Assembly: GCA_037976565.1 (NCBI GenBank)
Contig: CP137675.1
Location: 30,951,820-31,015,819, forward strand
Source: Mesocentrotus franciscanus
Lineage: Eukaryota > Echinodermata > Echinoidea > Camarodonta > Strongylocentrotidae
DNA: 64,000 bases
Reading direction: 5' to 3'
Both the position numbers and the translations under genes were made by a program. Numbering within the stretch: position 1 is the stretch's first letter; every line of letters begins with the position of its first letter. Below the pieces are notes generated by a model that had not been told where the DNA came from, did no database searches, and saw only the letters and a program-made list of their open reading frames with translations. Shown piece after piece: positions 34,853 through 46,975 of this stretch.

Positions 34853-36145
34853 CACTCCAGCAAAGAATAGAGAGTCAATACTGCGTATGGACCTCTAGCG
34901 CTGTACCATGTGCTAATAGGCAGCAATTACACACGTGAATAGTCAATACACTTATAACACACAAATGCACACAATCATGCTGATAAAACTGTAAGCAAGT
35001 TTGACACACTCCAGCAAAGCATAGAGAGTCAATACTGCGTATGGACCTCTAGCACTGTACCATGTGCTCATAGGCAGCAATTTCACACGTGAATAGTCAA
35101 TAGACTTATAACCATAGAGATATATATTTAATAAGGCTAGAGTGCGGACTCGTCATACGCGCCCGTGCAAAGCTCTGTGCGGGCATGGAGGGCGGTCCGT
35201 CATTACTGAGAAGGGCAAAACATCGAGAAATACCCGGATGTCCCATTTGAAACTGTGCAATGTTATGCTTTATTTTTCGGGTTGATTTATCGGTTTTCGA
35301 GTATGAAACGTAATAATTGTGGTATTTTGCATAATGCATGAACCCTACTCATGCCTCAGTCATGGTGACTGGTGTAGGTCAAGTTTAATTACAGGTGTTA
35401 TGGTGAGGTAAAAGGGATACAGAAAGCTATTTGTATCGCAGTATATCTACAAATACAATTTGGGTTCCTCTTTGTCAATCTACATCAGTTCGTGATTTCA
35501 TGCAAAGAAAATGTTTATTTTTATTTTATACGAGTAAAGAAATATTTTTGAATAATTTAAAGTCAGAATGAGACCTAGCAGAACATCACACAATGGCGCC
35601 GTTACTGTGCGTTACATAAACTTTGATATTATGACATCAAATATTACTTGACTTTCAACCAATCAGAATCAAGCATTTGGGACTTGTGTTTGATTTTTAT
35701 ATCATGATATCAAACAAAGTTTTATGCAACAGGGCCAATGTCTTTCTAATTCAGTTATTGGGACTGACAGGAACATGAGAGCCAGGGTTTATTGATTTAA
35801 AACGATTTAAAACTAATATATTCATTTTATGTTTATGGCTATTATAAACAGATTCATACTTATAGATTTAGGATAGAGATGGATACGTAGATAGCTAGAC
35901 ACATAAATACATGGATAGATAGATAGAATATAGAAGGATAGGTAGATTTTCCCCGTATGTTGTGCACAGTATCTTGTTGGGTCGTTCGTTTTTCTGCCCT
36001 CCTTAGTAATGGCGGCCAACGCTCAAGGTCGGCACAGCAATTTGAGCGAGTACGCCCTCTAGCGTTAGTATATATATCTCTATGCTTACAACACACAAAT
36101 GCACACAATCATGCCGATAAAACTGTAGTGTAAGCAAGTTTGACA
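34853..36145. repeat. Two tandem copies of a 154-bp unit, the second split by an insertion
   Basis: Unit 34853-35006 begins CACTCCAGCAAAGAATAGAG and ends AAGCAAGTTTGACA. The second copy starts at 35007, breaks at 35112 and resumes at 36085-36145. Identity is high, so the duplication is recent. Confidence 0.9.
35113..36084. mobile_element. 972-bp hAT-like non-autonomous element
   Basis: Ends CATAGAGATATATAT on both sides, with imperfect inverted similarity continuing through GCTAGAG and ACTCG. Flanks CTTATAAC (35105-35112) and CTTACAAC (36085-36092) form an 8-bp duplication with one mismatch. The intact sister repeat at 34951-34958 shows the empty site. No transposase is present. An 8-bp duplication suggests hAT, but the termini are unusual. 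Confidence 0.8.
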
Positions 36146-36562
36146 GTGGACTTACGATTTTTATTTTTAAATTATTCTTTTTAACATTGGTGAGTTGAAA
36201 AAATTGTATTTTACTGCTATTTAGGCGTCATCAATTGTCACTAAAGTACCGATTTTGAGTGAAATCAGTTTAATTTTGTACAGTGGTGTTTGAAATGTTG
36301 AGATCAATAAAACGGGTTTTAATACACAGCCAGGATAGCGATGCAGCTATGTGTGGTTTGACAGTGGACTCGCGATTTTAATTTTTAAATTATTCTTTCT
36401 AACATCGGTGAGTTGAAAAAATGGTATTTTACTGCTATTTAGGTGTCATCAATTGTCACTAAAGACAGTACCGATTTTGAGTGAAATCAGTTTAGTTTTG
36501 TACAGTGGTGTTTGAAATGTTGAGATCAATAAAACAGGTTTTAAATACACAGCTATGTGTGG
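36138..36562. repeat. Two tandem copies of an about 210-bp unit
   Basis: 36138-36356 and 36357-36562 both run from TTTGACAGTGGACT to CAGCTATGTGTGG. Differences are few (CGTTACGA-type substitutions and a 13-base indel). It lies in the presumed first PHAX intron. Confidence 0.9.
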
Positions 36563-36743
36563 CATTATCCCACAATCACTCACACAAAAACAAGCATATG
36601 GGCACGTTATAACAAACTGTATAAAGAAGTTTTCATTTCAATCACCATTTTCGGGCTGAAGTAGACTTTAAAAAATGTATCAGTCAATTAAAATATACCT
36701 CATATTGAAATAAAAAAAGATGAAGTGATAAAATAATGTTTAC

Positions 36744-36830
36744 CTTCCTCAAAATGCAGGAAATACGACTCAAATAGCCGACGAAATCAAATCTGCGTAC
36801 GCGTTCGCGTCTTTTAGCCGCCAGATGGCG
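36744..36830 (-). other. Probable 5' untranslated first exon of PHAX
   Basis: The minus strand ends in a strong donor, GAGGAAG/GTAAAC (36744/36743), preceded by a GC-richer CpG stretch (GGCGGCTAAAAGACGCGAAC). It has no ATG, and the frame leading into the PHAX exon contains a stop, so it could only be untranslated. If so, the first intron is 36743-34414. Confidence 0.4.
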
Positions 36831-36839
36831 CTTACAAGG

Positions 36840-38005
36840 TTGCATTTATCTGTACTGTTGATGCAACAATGTCATTTATTTGATCACTTGGTTTTGCATA
36901 TTTTATTATATGGTCCTGAGGTCTGGGGCTATGAGTATATAGATCAACTTGAAGTTTTCCAAAGAAAATTTTTAAGCACAATATTGTTTGTAAATAAGTG
37001 CACACCTGACTGCATGGTTTATGGTGAAACTGGACGTGGTCAAATATTGGATAAAATTAAGTGTAGAATAATTAGATATTGGAAGCAATCAAAGTATTCA
37101 TTAATCATTTTTAAATTTCTGTTGCAGTTGCAAAGTGAAGCACAAAGTTTAATCAATATAAAGTCACAATGGGTTGAGTTTCTTGCAGACAGTTTTGATT
37201 ATGCAGGCCTTAGGAACGTCTGGCGAGCTCAAGGAGAAGGATATAGTGCTGCCTGGATTATGATTACTATGAAAATCAGGCTTTCTGACATGTCTATTCA
37301 GGAATGGAGCGCAGCTACCTGGTCAAATCGTATTTGCACGAAATATAGGATGTTTAAGAATAAGTTGGTTTATGAAAAGTGCCTGCAGATATTATGTCAG
37401 AAGGAAGCAATAACTTTAAGTAAATTTAAATGTAGAACACATAGATTACCAGTTAATAAAGGCAGATTTGATGCAAATGTAGTACATGATTTGCAATGCC
37501 CACTTTGTACATCAACAGATATTGGTGATGAATTTCATTATATTTTTTATATGTCCATTCTTTCAAAATGAGAGAAAAATGTATATACCGAATAACTTGT
37601 GTGGTATAGTAGCTCAAGACCAAGTGCGTTGCACATGGATAAGGTTTTAATACAGCTCATGCTTGCCAGCTAAAGAAATTAGCCAAATGTGTTAAAATAA
37701 TTATGTCACATTTTTCAAAAGAGCCACGGGTAGATGGTAATACTGTAAATGATAGCTCACAAGTAAGCAATGTTGTTAGGCACACTCGTAGCGGTAGGAG
37801 GGTGAATTGCCCAGTTCGCCTTGATTTGTAAATATGTTTATTTGTTCATATTATCACATGTTTATCATTGTTCATACTATCACATGTTTATCATTGTTAT
37901 ACTATTTTTATATTGATACTATGTTGTAAATATGTTTGTACTCCCATACCCCGAGAAGGGGTCGATAGAGTCAATAAAATCTTACAAATCTTACAAATCT
38001 TACAT
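36840..38005 (+). mobile_element. 5'-truncated LINE, 3' end of ORF2
   Basis: An open frame to 37571 carries the post-transcriptase region: FDHLVLHILLYGPEVWG, TPDCMVYGETGRG, KCRIIRYWKQ, FKCRTHRLPVNKGRF, then a zinc-finger-like CPLC...DEFHYIF. This order is typical of invertebrate CR1/L2-like LINEs. The coding remnant breaks at 37571. The element ends in AATAAAATCTTACAAATC with AATCTTAC repeated three times, the short tandem tail of such LINEs. It abuts the presumed PHAX promoter. Confidence 0.75.
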
Positions 38006-38097
38006 TATTTGTTAGTTGCATTATGTATTTTTAACAACTGTTTAATAAACGAAATTATTTATTGACGTTTTGTATTTAGTCGACTTGGTGGAAATAC

Positions 38098-38640
38098 AAT
38101 GATTCATCATATGCAATTGACTTTCATTTTCGCATCGATAAGAATGACACGGGACGTACCGGTACCGGGGGAAAGAGAAAGCGTTTTTTGGGGGAGGGTG
38201 GGGTTAGAGCGATGGAAGATTGATAAAAGCAGTAAACGTATCCGCTGTAATCTAAAACGCTTCACTTCTGGTGGAAAAAAAGAAGAAAAAAAATGCTTTC
38301 TCTTTTCCCCGGTACTTACGCATTTCATTTTCATTTTCTCATCGGTAAGAATGACACGGGACTTACCGGTCTATCCCCCGGTATTTAAGTCCCGTGTCAT
38401 TTTTACCGATGAGAAAATAAAAGTGAAATGCGTAAGTACCGGGAAAAAGAGAGAGCACTTTTTTCCACCAGAAGTGAAGCGTTTAAGATTACAGTGGACA
38501 TGTTTACTGCTTTTATTGATCTTCCATCGATCTAAACCCACCCCTCCCCCCAAAAAAAATGTTTTCTCTTTCCCCCGTTACGTCCCGTGTCATTCTTACT
38601 GATGAGAGAATGAAAGTGAAATGCGTATGATGAATCATTC
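38098..38640. mobile_element. About 540-bp near-perfect palindrome (foldback element)
   Basis: Left arm 38098-38365 and right arm 38381-38640 are inverted copies: AATGATTCATCAT at both ends, CACTTCTGGTGGAAAAAA / TTTTTTCCACCAGAAGTG midway, and GACACGGGACTTACC / TTAAGTCCCGTGTC at the centre. No coding capacity seen; no target duplication could be fixed. Confidence 0.85.
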
Positions 38641-38974
38641 GGGGAATCATTGTTTACGATTGCAGTATTTGCTGATGAATCATTATTTTATTCCAATGAG
38701 TGTCATTCATCATCTTGTCTTTAAGCCAGTTATAACACTGGTCAAGCTGGTAACGAGACATTAAATCGCGACAAGATTAAGTTTTAGACATAGAATTATA
38801 AGTTTTTTTCTTCTGACTTTCTATTATTATTTTTTATTGAATTGATTACATTGTTGGTTTTAATCGCATGCAGGACCCTAATGGGCGACCGACTGATGTT
38901 GAATTGGCTACTCTGTTATTAACAAAGTTGATATTAATATCATTGTCTCAAGCGTTACTCCTTATCGGTAATCA

Positions 38975-39190
38975 TATCTCTCTCCCTTCTCTCCCATTTC
39001 TCCGTTTTCTATCTCTCTTTCTCAATCCCCATTCTCCCCCTCTCCCCCTCTCTCTCCCCTCTCCCCTCTTTTTTCTCTCTCTCTCTCTCTCTCTCTCCCC
39101 CTCTCTCTCCCTCTCTCTCTCCCCTCTCTCTCTCTCTCCCCTCTCACTCTCTCTCTCTCATTCTTTCTCTGTCTCTCTCTCCCTCCCTCC
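38975..39190 (+). repeat. CT-rich microsatellite
   Basis: CTCTCTCC and TCTCTCTC runs with CCCCTCTC interruptions. Confidence 0.95.
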
Positions 39191-39408
39191 CAATTGCTTT
39201 GTTTCCTCTGTTCTCTTTTCATATATCCAACCAGGGAGGTGGGAGTTCCTTTCTGCCCCCATCTCCCACTTCGTGAAAGATTTATAATTATCCAATGCAG
39301 TAGACATTGGATTTAATTTTGAATCATGAAAGCTTATCCAGTACTCTGCAAATTTTAAGAGCGGACTAGTAAAATTAATTTTCACAAGAATTTTGCACAA
39401 ACAGATTA

Positions 39409-39431
39409 AAAAAAAAAAAAAAAAAAAAAAA
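39409..39431 (+). repeat. Poly-A run
   Basis: 23 uninterrupted A bases; no SINE or LINE was recognised upstream. Confidence 0.8.
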
Positions 39432-40875
39432 TCTTATTTTGGGAAATTAATCTTAAAGAGCTCGTTTCCTATACATCCGTGTAAACGTGCATGTGCATGA
39501 AGTCCCGATTAAAGTCCATAGTCATGAAAATTATAGGTATTAGACTCATGTTTCATTATCGGAAGTGCCGTAGCAGGATTCATTCATAAGGGAGGGGATA
39601 AACACTAAGATCAAGGGATGGGGGGTAGGGACTATGGCCTTACTCGATGAATGCAATGCGAATTTACAAGGGCACTGGGGGAGGTGTGGAGGGATTTTTT
39701 TTCCCTTCTTTTTTTCTCTCGTCCTTTCCTCTTCCCCATTCACTCTTTCCCTTTTCCGTTTATTTTGTATTTACCATTTGATGGGGGAGGGGGCATGCCA
39801 CTGCATGATCACGGGGAAGGAAAACTGCTTGTCCATGTGGCTCATGTTCACGTAATGGTTAGTACACGCATATACATCATTCCAGAAGCACCCGTATGTA
39901 AGGTGGGATCAACAGAGTAATTTAGAACGGATGTAATGACTTGATAATTTGTAATCTGTAAAGTTTGATGATATATGCGGTCAAGCTCTTGAAATGTAAG
40001 ATCAGAATTCGGATTGATTACTCACGACAGCGTGGCAGCCATTGAAAACATCCCCCTGAAATACAGGTCTGGTATCAGCGATGAACATGATGAATATATG
40101 GATCGAAATATCGTTGGGAACATCTAAAGATCTATATAGAACTTAGAATGCCGTCATACAAGGACATCGTGTAATTTATAAATGTAATTGAACAGCAGAT
40201 CATCAACAAAATTTCCAGTATGGGCCTATCGTTTTACCAATTTAGAATACAGATTCATCTACAATTCACGAACAATTTTTTTTTCCAAGGCCCATCACGT
40301 CGTTGATTAGGATTGTGCATTCAAAAGATACAGGTAAGATGAAATAGATTTTTAAAATGAAAAGGAAAATAGGGAATAGAGAGAGAGGGTGGAGAAAAGG
40401 GGAGAGAAGAGGAGAGAGAGAGAGAGAGAGAGAGAGGGGTTAAATGGTAAAAAAGTTGTTGACTGAAATATAGTTTAAAAAAGAACGGTGTGCAACAAAG
40501 CCGTGATTATTTTCTTTTCATTTAATGAAAAATAACATATATAATATTATTGCTGACAAATATCGACCACTGATAAAAACGAAATCTCATTCAAATAATA
40601 ACATATTTTCGTGTATAAACTATCAATTAAATATTTTAAGTTAGAGTAATATCAGAAACAAAGACGCAATCTTAAAATAAATACAAAGCTTCTTTCAAAC
40701 ATAACAATATCTGTTCTTATAACAGCACAAACAAAAGTAAAAAGGCAAACAAAAAAATATTTAAAAATGGCAAAGCCGCCACAACAACGACTTTTCATCA
40801 ATTTATTATATTAATGTAACATTACTAGACAACGAAGACATCATACAAATAAAATATGAAAAACAAGGATTCAAC
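39432..40875. other. Intergenic DNA, no gene seen
   Basis: AT-rich, with a (GA)n tract at about 40405-40436. No recognisable exon. Confidence 0.45.
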
Positions 40876-40879
40876 TTAA

Positions 40880-41409
40880 AGGTACTATGTCCCATTTGCA
40901 GGCCAAACAAAAAATGGAAAGGTTCAATTCCAACGAAATTTGAAAGATAATACTAATTTAGAACTTCCCCAAAAAAGGGGCTTGAAAATGTCTTTAAGTG
41001 GGAAAATAACGACTATTAGTTGTCGAATCGACTTAGGAGCTATAGAGCCAGTAAGTAATAGTCTGATTTTCAGACCATTGTACCGAATGGTCGTACGTTT
41101 TATGCTGCGCAAAGATTCAATCAGTTTAATTTTGGCCATTACAAGAAGTGGGTTATTGATGTAGACAAATGCTCATGTACCCTTTACAGCTCATTTTATG
41201 TATGTTATTACCAAAGAAGAAAAAGCCAGTCAGTCACTCAATAGTGTCTGACAGTGAAGTCTAGCAAGTAAACGGGTTTTCTTGCATAATTTGAATATTA
41301 GGACACTGCTAACGTTTAAATTTCACAGATAGGACACACATGACATATTCATAATTCCTGCAAAGTTCTACAGAATTTGATGTTGGCTGCAAAAGGGACA
41401 AAAGGCCTA
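40880..41409 (-). mobile_element. TTAA-family MITE, copy E
   Basis: Reverse orientation of copies A-D: starts AGGTACTATGTCCCATTTGC after TTAA (40876-40879) and ends near GGCTGCAAAAGGGACAAAAG, where the terminus is eroded. It lies outside the segmental duplication, so the family is dispersed. Confidence 0.75.
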
Positions 41410-42322
41410 CATAACATTTTTTGGAGAATAGCATTAAGATCCTTAAAATGATAGTTATGTGATACTATATTTACAGTAAATGCCCAAAATACTAATATAC
41501 AGACGATTGACAATCATACATTATCCTTGCATTGTAATAGATGAAGAAAATGATCGCACATTTTGAAAACACTTCCTGAAAAAAAAACAAAAAAACAAAA
41601 CACACATACAAACACTGTTACGCACTTGACCATGCCGAGCATAAAATAGATGGACGTTTCTGAAAAATAAGTAACTGAAGTTATAACTTCGTTAATTAAT
41701 ATGAAATGAACATAACTGAAAAATGGCAAATAATTAAAGATACCAAGTATTATTGCACTAGTTTAATGGAAACGATACTGCAGCACACGTTTCATATTAG
41801 AAATGGGTATCATTCAATGGCGCTCAAATATTCAAACATAACCACTACAAGAATTTAGCGATTCATGAAAAAAAAAGTTAGTACCTATCCGGATTTGTCA
41901 AGACATTTGGCAGATGTTAAGAGATATTGTTTATTAAATCTTGATTTCAAATTTAGAAACAAATCCTTCCAGTTTGGCACGTCTATCATGTCTAATGCTA
42001 TCATTATAATGAGCCTTTTGCAGTCTACCACACGATGCACACTATACGGCCAGATAACAGAAAAATCGTTGCTTGATATTTCTGAGTGAAAGTTTAAGAA
42101 TGGTTTCAAACTCTTGGCATTACTCAACTATAGGCCGCAATAATCAAACTCTGGTTATGGTAAAGACATCAACGGGTCAAATTCATCGTCAACTAGTCCA
42201 GCTAATTGTTTCCATGGAGACGAGATGGAGCCGTATTTGTTAGTAAAAATAAAATCAGGAGCATCTGTGCTTTCGGGATACTGAGAGGACACGAGTTCGA
42301 TTCGTCATCATCGACGCCATCA
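41410..42322. other. 3' flank of the small membrane-protein gene
   Basis: AT-rich, without a recognisable exon. The 3' untranslated region of the minus-strand gene ending at 42323 should lie at the right edge. Confidence 0.4.
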
Positions 42323-44245
42323 TCAGCGCCTTTTGATGAAGTAGAATGCACCGCCTGCTACTATCGCGACCAGGAGCATGGTTCCGATGACGATGCCGGC
42401 CTTTTGACCACCGGTCGTCCTGTCGGAAAGGTTGCTGGCGCCGTTTCCGAAGAGGTTGGGCATGCCAGCGTTACTTTCCATGTCGTTGTCCAGTTCATTG
42501 GTCTCCAACTCGTTGTCGTTGTCGTAGTTGTTGCCGTTCATCTGTCCTCCGCCACCGAGGCCGTTGCCGCCCATCATACCGGCGGATGACATCTCGCCCG
42601 ACGAGCCGCCGAACGACTGAGCTTCCAGGAGGGCAAGGGAAGCTGTGTGGTGAAGACAAAAAAGAGATACATTGATGATGATGATGATTCACAGCAATTA
42701 CATGGCACCATATTTCCGATAAACAAAAAACATTCAAAGGCGCAATAACCATGGTAGCCAGTGTATGATCACATATGAATAATAATCTATGACATAGTGT
42801 AGCCCCGGCCATTTGGGAGGAGGGGTGGGGGGCTTTGTACTTGTAATTGTGTGACAGACACGTAGTCGTAAGGTATTACATCAATAAGCGAGGGTGTTCG
42901 GAGTTTAGAAAAAGGGTCCTATTATCTTATGTTTTCGTTTATTTTACCACCTCCTCTCTATCCTCCCTTCTCTATTTTATTCCTGCAATTCGATGGGGAG
43001 AAATGCCTCTTTGTAGCTACCCAACTGGTTGCTATACCTTAAACATAATTGTACGGGAACATGCAAGAAAAGTTAGGATTGCATTATAGCTGTCCATATA
43101 CAAACAAAATACCGCCTATGAAATAATACAGACTGCTATTAAGTAATACAAGAGTATTATGAAGACAAAACAAAAATCAATTATCTTATAAGGTAAGAAA
43201 CACGAGCAGATAAACATGAATTATTTCTGTGCATGACAACCACTTATAGAAGGTGAAAACATGAGCCCATGGTAGGAGGTACTAAAATAACACTTCTCAG
43301 TTGATGGGCTGTTAGCCATTATCAAATTAATACATTCTGATTACATGTATAAGCATTGACTTAATTCCTTGTCATTATAACTAATCATCAAGCGGAAAAG
43401 TGAGATAAAACTGGATCTCCTTGACGCTGAAAGTTTCCCTACCTTCCACAAGCCATATCTCAAAACTACTTAATACGGATTTGGGCATGGTATGAACTTG
43501 GCAGAACATATCGCAAAACCTAGTATATATTCATTTAAAGTGTATAGTGCTATTTCTGAGCATCAAAGCTGGACACATGTGAATATCTTGGCACACGGAT
43601 CCGTTTCTTTTTATGGCTCAACATTTAAACTAAGATAGAGGATATCGCGGAATTATCAAGCTAACAAGGAGTTTCCTCCCGTTTGCTATGATTAGAAGTG
43701 GGCCCCTAATTACAATGATTATTTTCTGCAACCACCCCCCCCCCTACAACAGCGACCCTGGAGGTGGGCAGAAAAAGCACGTCTGAAGTAGCAACCATCT
43801 TAAGGCTCTCCAACAAAACAAACAAACGAACAAACAAACACACAAATAAACAAGACAGGCTGTTATTATACAGGACATCATGATGGTTCTCAATCGAACA
43901 GTGACCCAGATACAATTTGGCGGATGGGGCTCGATCATTGTAGGGATCTGATTGTTTTTGGCAAATGAACATTTATTTTCAATATCACTTAATTAATACA
44001 TGCATATACTCTCATTTACTTTGAAATAATCGGTACACTGAAGACGGATGTCTAAATTTAACTTGGTCTGTCTTTGAAGAAGTCCGCTATTACGCAATAA
44101 AAAGAAAATGACATGTTTCAAATTCATTTTGGCAGACCAGTGTTAACTGATTAGTGGAGTAATGAAGGTTAAGAACACATTGACGAATAAAGTAAATGAT
44201 GAAAGAAATGAATAGCACAAAGAAGAAGCTGCTAATTAATTTTGT

Positions 44246-44279
<34 letters not shown>

Positions 44280-45801
44280 GATTTCAAGAAACAATAAAAA
44301 AAGATAAACATGTTGATAGAATGATATATAAACAAATAAGATGAATTGATTAATACTTGAATAAAAGATTGAATAAAAATAAACAGATATAAATATAAAA
44401 ACAAATGAATACATTCTTGAATTAAAACACAACAACAATCAAATGAACGAACAAAGAGAAACTTGAAAAGAACCACAACAGACAACTATGATGAATGAAT
44501 CTATAAAACAAACAGATAATGGAATACATCATTAAATGGATGAAAAGAATTTGCATAAGCCATCAGCTTTACAAATATTAATTTTGGCTATTTGGTCTCG
44601 TTGGGCTTTACCTAGCCACATTAACATAATTTGAAACTTTTAAATTCCATGAAATTAAAGCATTTCCTGTGTGATTAGTTCGAGTGTCAACCTGCGAGAT
44701 TTGGAAGATAAACTTAGTTAATGCAAAGCTTCTGATATATTTTAAAGACACTCGTGAACATTTTCAAAGTAAAAAAACACAAAGTGGTTGCATTAAACCT
44801 TTAACCCATTTTGAACTTATGCTTGAAAAAACAAACGGAGAAGTTAAAGCAAAATCTTTGTCGAGTTCAAGGCAAGGAATTAGTTAAACTGTCAAATTTC
44901 CTTCCCCATACAGTTATGTGACTCGCTGCTTTTCATTACTTTCTTGCTGTCTAGAGCATTTAAAGCCCCACTGCACTACTTGTAGCTACTTGCTCCCTCT
45001 ATATAGAAACAATGCCTAAGCGGTGCCCGTTGGTCCCCCATGATCCTCTTTTTCTTATGTTAATTGAGAGCTGAGTTGATGAGATAACCACCTGTCAGTG
45101 ACCACGCTGGGAGGTCTAATCCCTCCTGGCCAAAGTAGTGCAGACAGGCTTTAAGATTAACAGATGACCAGATATGTCACAAAATATTGTTTTATCATTT
45201 TAAGTAGGGCCTAAGTTTCTGGAATTTCTTGGAAATACAAATTACAAACATTTTAAAAGATGAATCTTTCGGTTTTTATGATTAAGTAAACAAAAACGTT
45301 CTAATGATTATGAAAAGTACAATAACATCTCATTATGTAATCCAGTGCTTGCATGAGGCTCGTTTAGTAATACCAGAGTGTGCCAATTTGTTTAAATATA
45401 TAAAACAAATGATATTAAAACATGAAGGCGATGCATAGCACGAGTTGGTTAAAACGAAAATGGAAGCTGACGAACATAATTCACAAGTTCACAGTTGACG
45501 TCAGTTACTCAAAAGCTCAGTCGTAAACAATTTAAATCAACCTGTATGATAAAGGGTGCAAATTAGTGGGTAAGCACCTGCTTTAAAATATACCGCAATT
45601 ATGGAAGGTGCTGCGGCGCAAAACTTTTACGACGTGACATCACTATGTAGTTTGAGAAGGACCTCGTTATTTTAAATTCCACTTCTAAGTACGAATGCAT
45701 GAAAATGAATTTAAAGATATAATATTTTTGAATTTTTTTCAGAATAGAAAAAGTAATTGCAACTTACCGAAGAAACAGACGATAGCTAGTACAGATTTCA
45801 T
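42323..45801 (-). CDS. Small type I membrane protein, Gly/Met/Asn-rich, unrecognised
   Basis: Two exons on the minus strand: 45801-45768 (MKSVLAIVCFF plus one base, donor GGTAAGT) and 42642-42323 (acceptor CACCACACAG). The phases match, giving 117 residues. A signal peptide covers about residues 1-20 (MKSVLAIVCFFASLALLEAQ). The ectodomain (about 20-90) is rich in Gly, Met, Asn and acidic residues (MMGGNGLGGGGQMNGNNYDN), with one N-glycosylation site (NLS). A membrane segment (AGIVIGTMLLVAIVAGGAFY) is followed by a tiny FIKRR tail. No known family is recognised. The intron is 3.1 kb. A TATA box (45941-45933 on the minus strand) stands about 130 bases before the ATG. Confidence 0.72.
44246..44277 (+). 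repeat. (GA)n microsatellite
   Basis: About 14 GA units, in the intron of the small membrane-protein gene. Confidence 0.95.
44964..45150. mobile_element. 187-bp TTAA-flanked MITE, third family, copy 1
   Basis: Flanked by TTAA (44960-44963, 45151-45154). Ends AGCCCCACTGCACTACTT and, inverted, AGCCTGTCTGCACTACTT. It is nearly identical to 52812-52999, so it moved recently. It sits in the intron of the small membrane-protein gene. Confidence 0.85.
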
Positions 45802-45932
45802 GTTGAAGGCGAGTATTAAAACACACTTCCCTCGAGGAAAAAAAGATCGTAGGAACAGAAATAAATAATCGAGGCAGAAAGTCCGTATCAATTAAATGGC
45901 AGGATGGAATGATACCCCTAAAAGTTTGACCG

Positions 45933-45941
45933 CTTTATATA
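45933..45941 (-). promoter_or_regulatory. TATA box of the small membrane-protein gene
   Basis: The minus strand reads TATATAAAG within GATATATAAAGCGGTC, about 130 bases upstream of the ATG. This spacing allows a start site near 45905 and a 5' leader of about 100 bases. Confidence 0.55.
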
Positions 45942-45949
45942 TCGGCCCC

Positions 45950-46820
45950 CTTCTGACCTAACCCGACGAATTAGTTCGTAACACACACCCTTCGACAGTA
46001 TTGATTTTTACAGCGGCGTGCTACTTTTTGACAGAGTACTTTTTGAGAAAGTGTGCGTTAATCGCGCGCGCTCGCATTATTTCGCAGAAGAGATTAATAT
46101 GCTGTCATGCATGTGTTCTCTAATATTTCTGGACAAGTTTTAACTGTATCTTAAGAGAAGATATCTACTTCGATTAAATATGATTAAAGGTCAAGTCTTA
46201 ACATCTGACTAGTGACTTCATTTCCGCTGAATACCCTTTTCATCCTGGGCCCCACTTACTCATGATTAAAAAAAATGGACCTCCTTTGATAGACGTAGAT
46301 GTAACTCATGAGTGAAACACTTTTCAAGATTTTTGTTCGTTCAACGACCATTTTCTCTCTTTTCACAGCAATCTGTATGAATTTTGTAAAGGGAGGTAAT
46401 TAATATCATTATTATTTGGCCTATGTGTGTGTGGAAATAATGAGAAACTTACTGTGTTGCACGTTAACATCTGGTGTTGGACTTCTTAAAAAAAAAAACA
46501 TTGCCCTTTCGATAATACAAAACGTTTTTTTTTGTATGGGTTTGTGTGTTTGTTTATTTGTTTTCTGTTTGTTTGTGTGTTTGTCATGGGTTTTTGGGGC
46601 TGTATGTACCGATGAACTTCAATCAAACTTCCAAAAACATCCCAATGGCGTATTTAGTCTCGACGAAGCCCCTCCCCCATCAGCCACGCCCTTCTGGCTA
46701 CGTTAAAAGGCACTATTTTCTTGATTCCTGTGAACCTGTGTGTATTTGATGGGTTGTGATTTACTCCATCGCGTTTTCGTCGGGTAATTATGTTTATTTA
46801 CATGAACAGAATCATCCAAG
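45950..46820. other. Intergenic DNA
   Basis: No gene seen. A TGTTTG-rich run is at about 46541-46580. A MITE-like scrap (CCCCTCCCCCATCAGCCACG, then CTTCTGGCTACG) is at about 46670-46702. Confidence 0.4.
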
Positions 46821-46823
46821 GAA

Positions 46824-46975
46824 GCGCGATGGCTCAGTATTAGAGTAGTAGACTGGTATATAGCAGGGAGGTACGTCCCAGGCCTTTTGCTAAGACATTA
46901 ATCCTCATTACAAAGCCCCTTGAAGAGGACTTAAAGTCGTCGGGCCCCTGGATGCTTACTGTCTTACAATCATAC
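46824..46975 (+). mobile_element. tRNA-derived SINE remnant
   Basis: Starts GCGCGATGGCTCAGTATTAG (box A-like) with a degraded box B region (GTACGTCCCAGG). Then GCTAAGACATTAATCCTCAT recalls the CAAGACATTAATCTAC phrase of the SINE at 6784-7121. Confidence 0.55.

Noticed and set aside
38867..38972. Possible exon between GCATGCAG and GTAATC
   Set aside because: Splice-like borders and an open frame of about 35 codons, but no partner exon or known protein.
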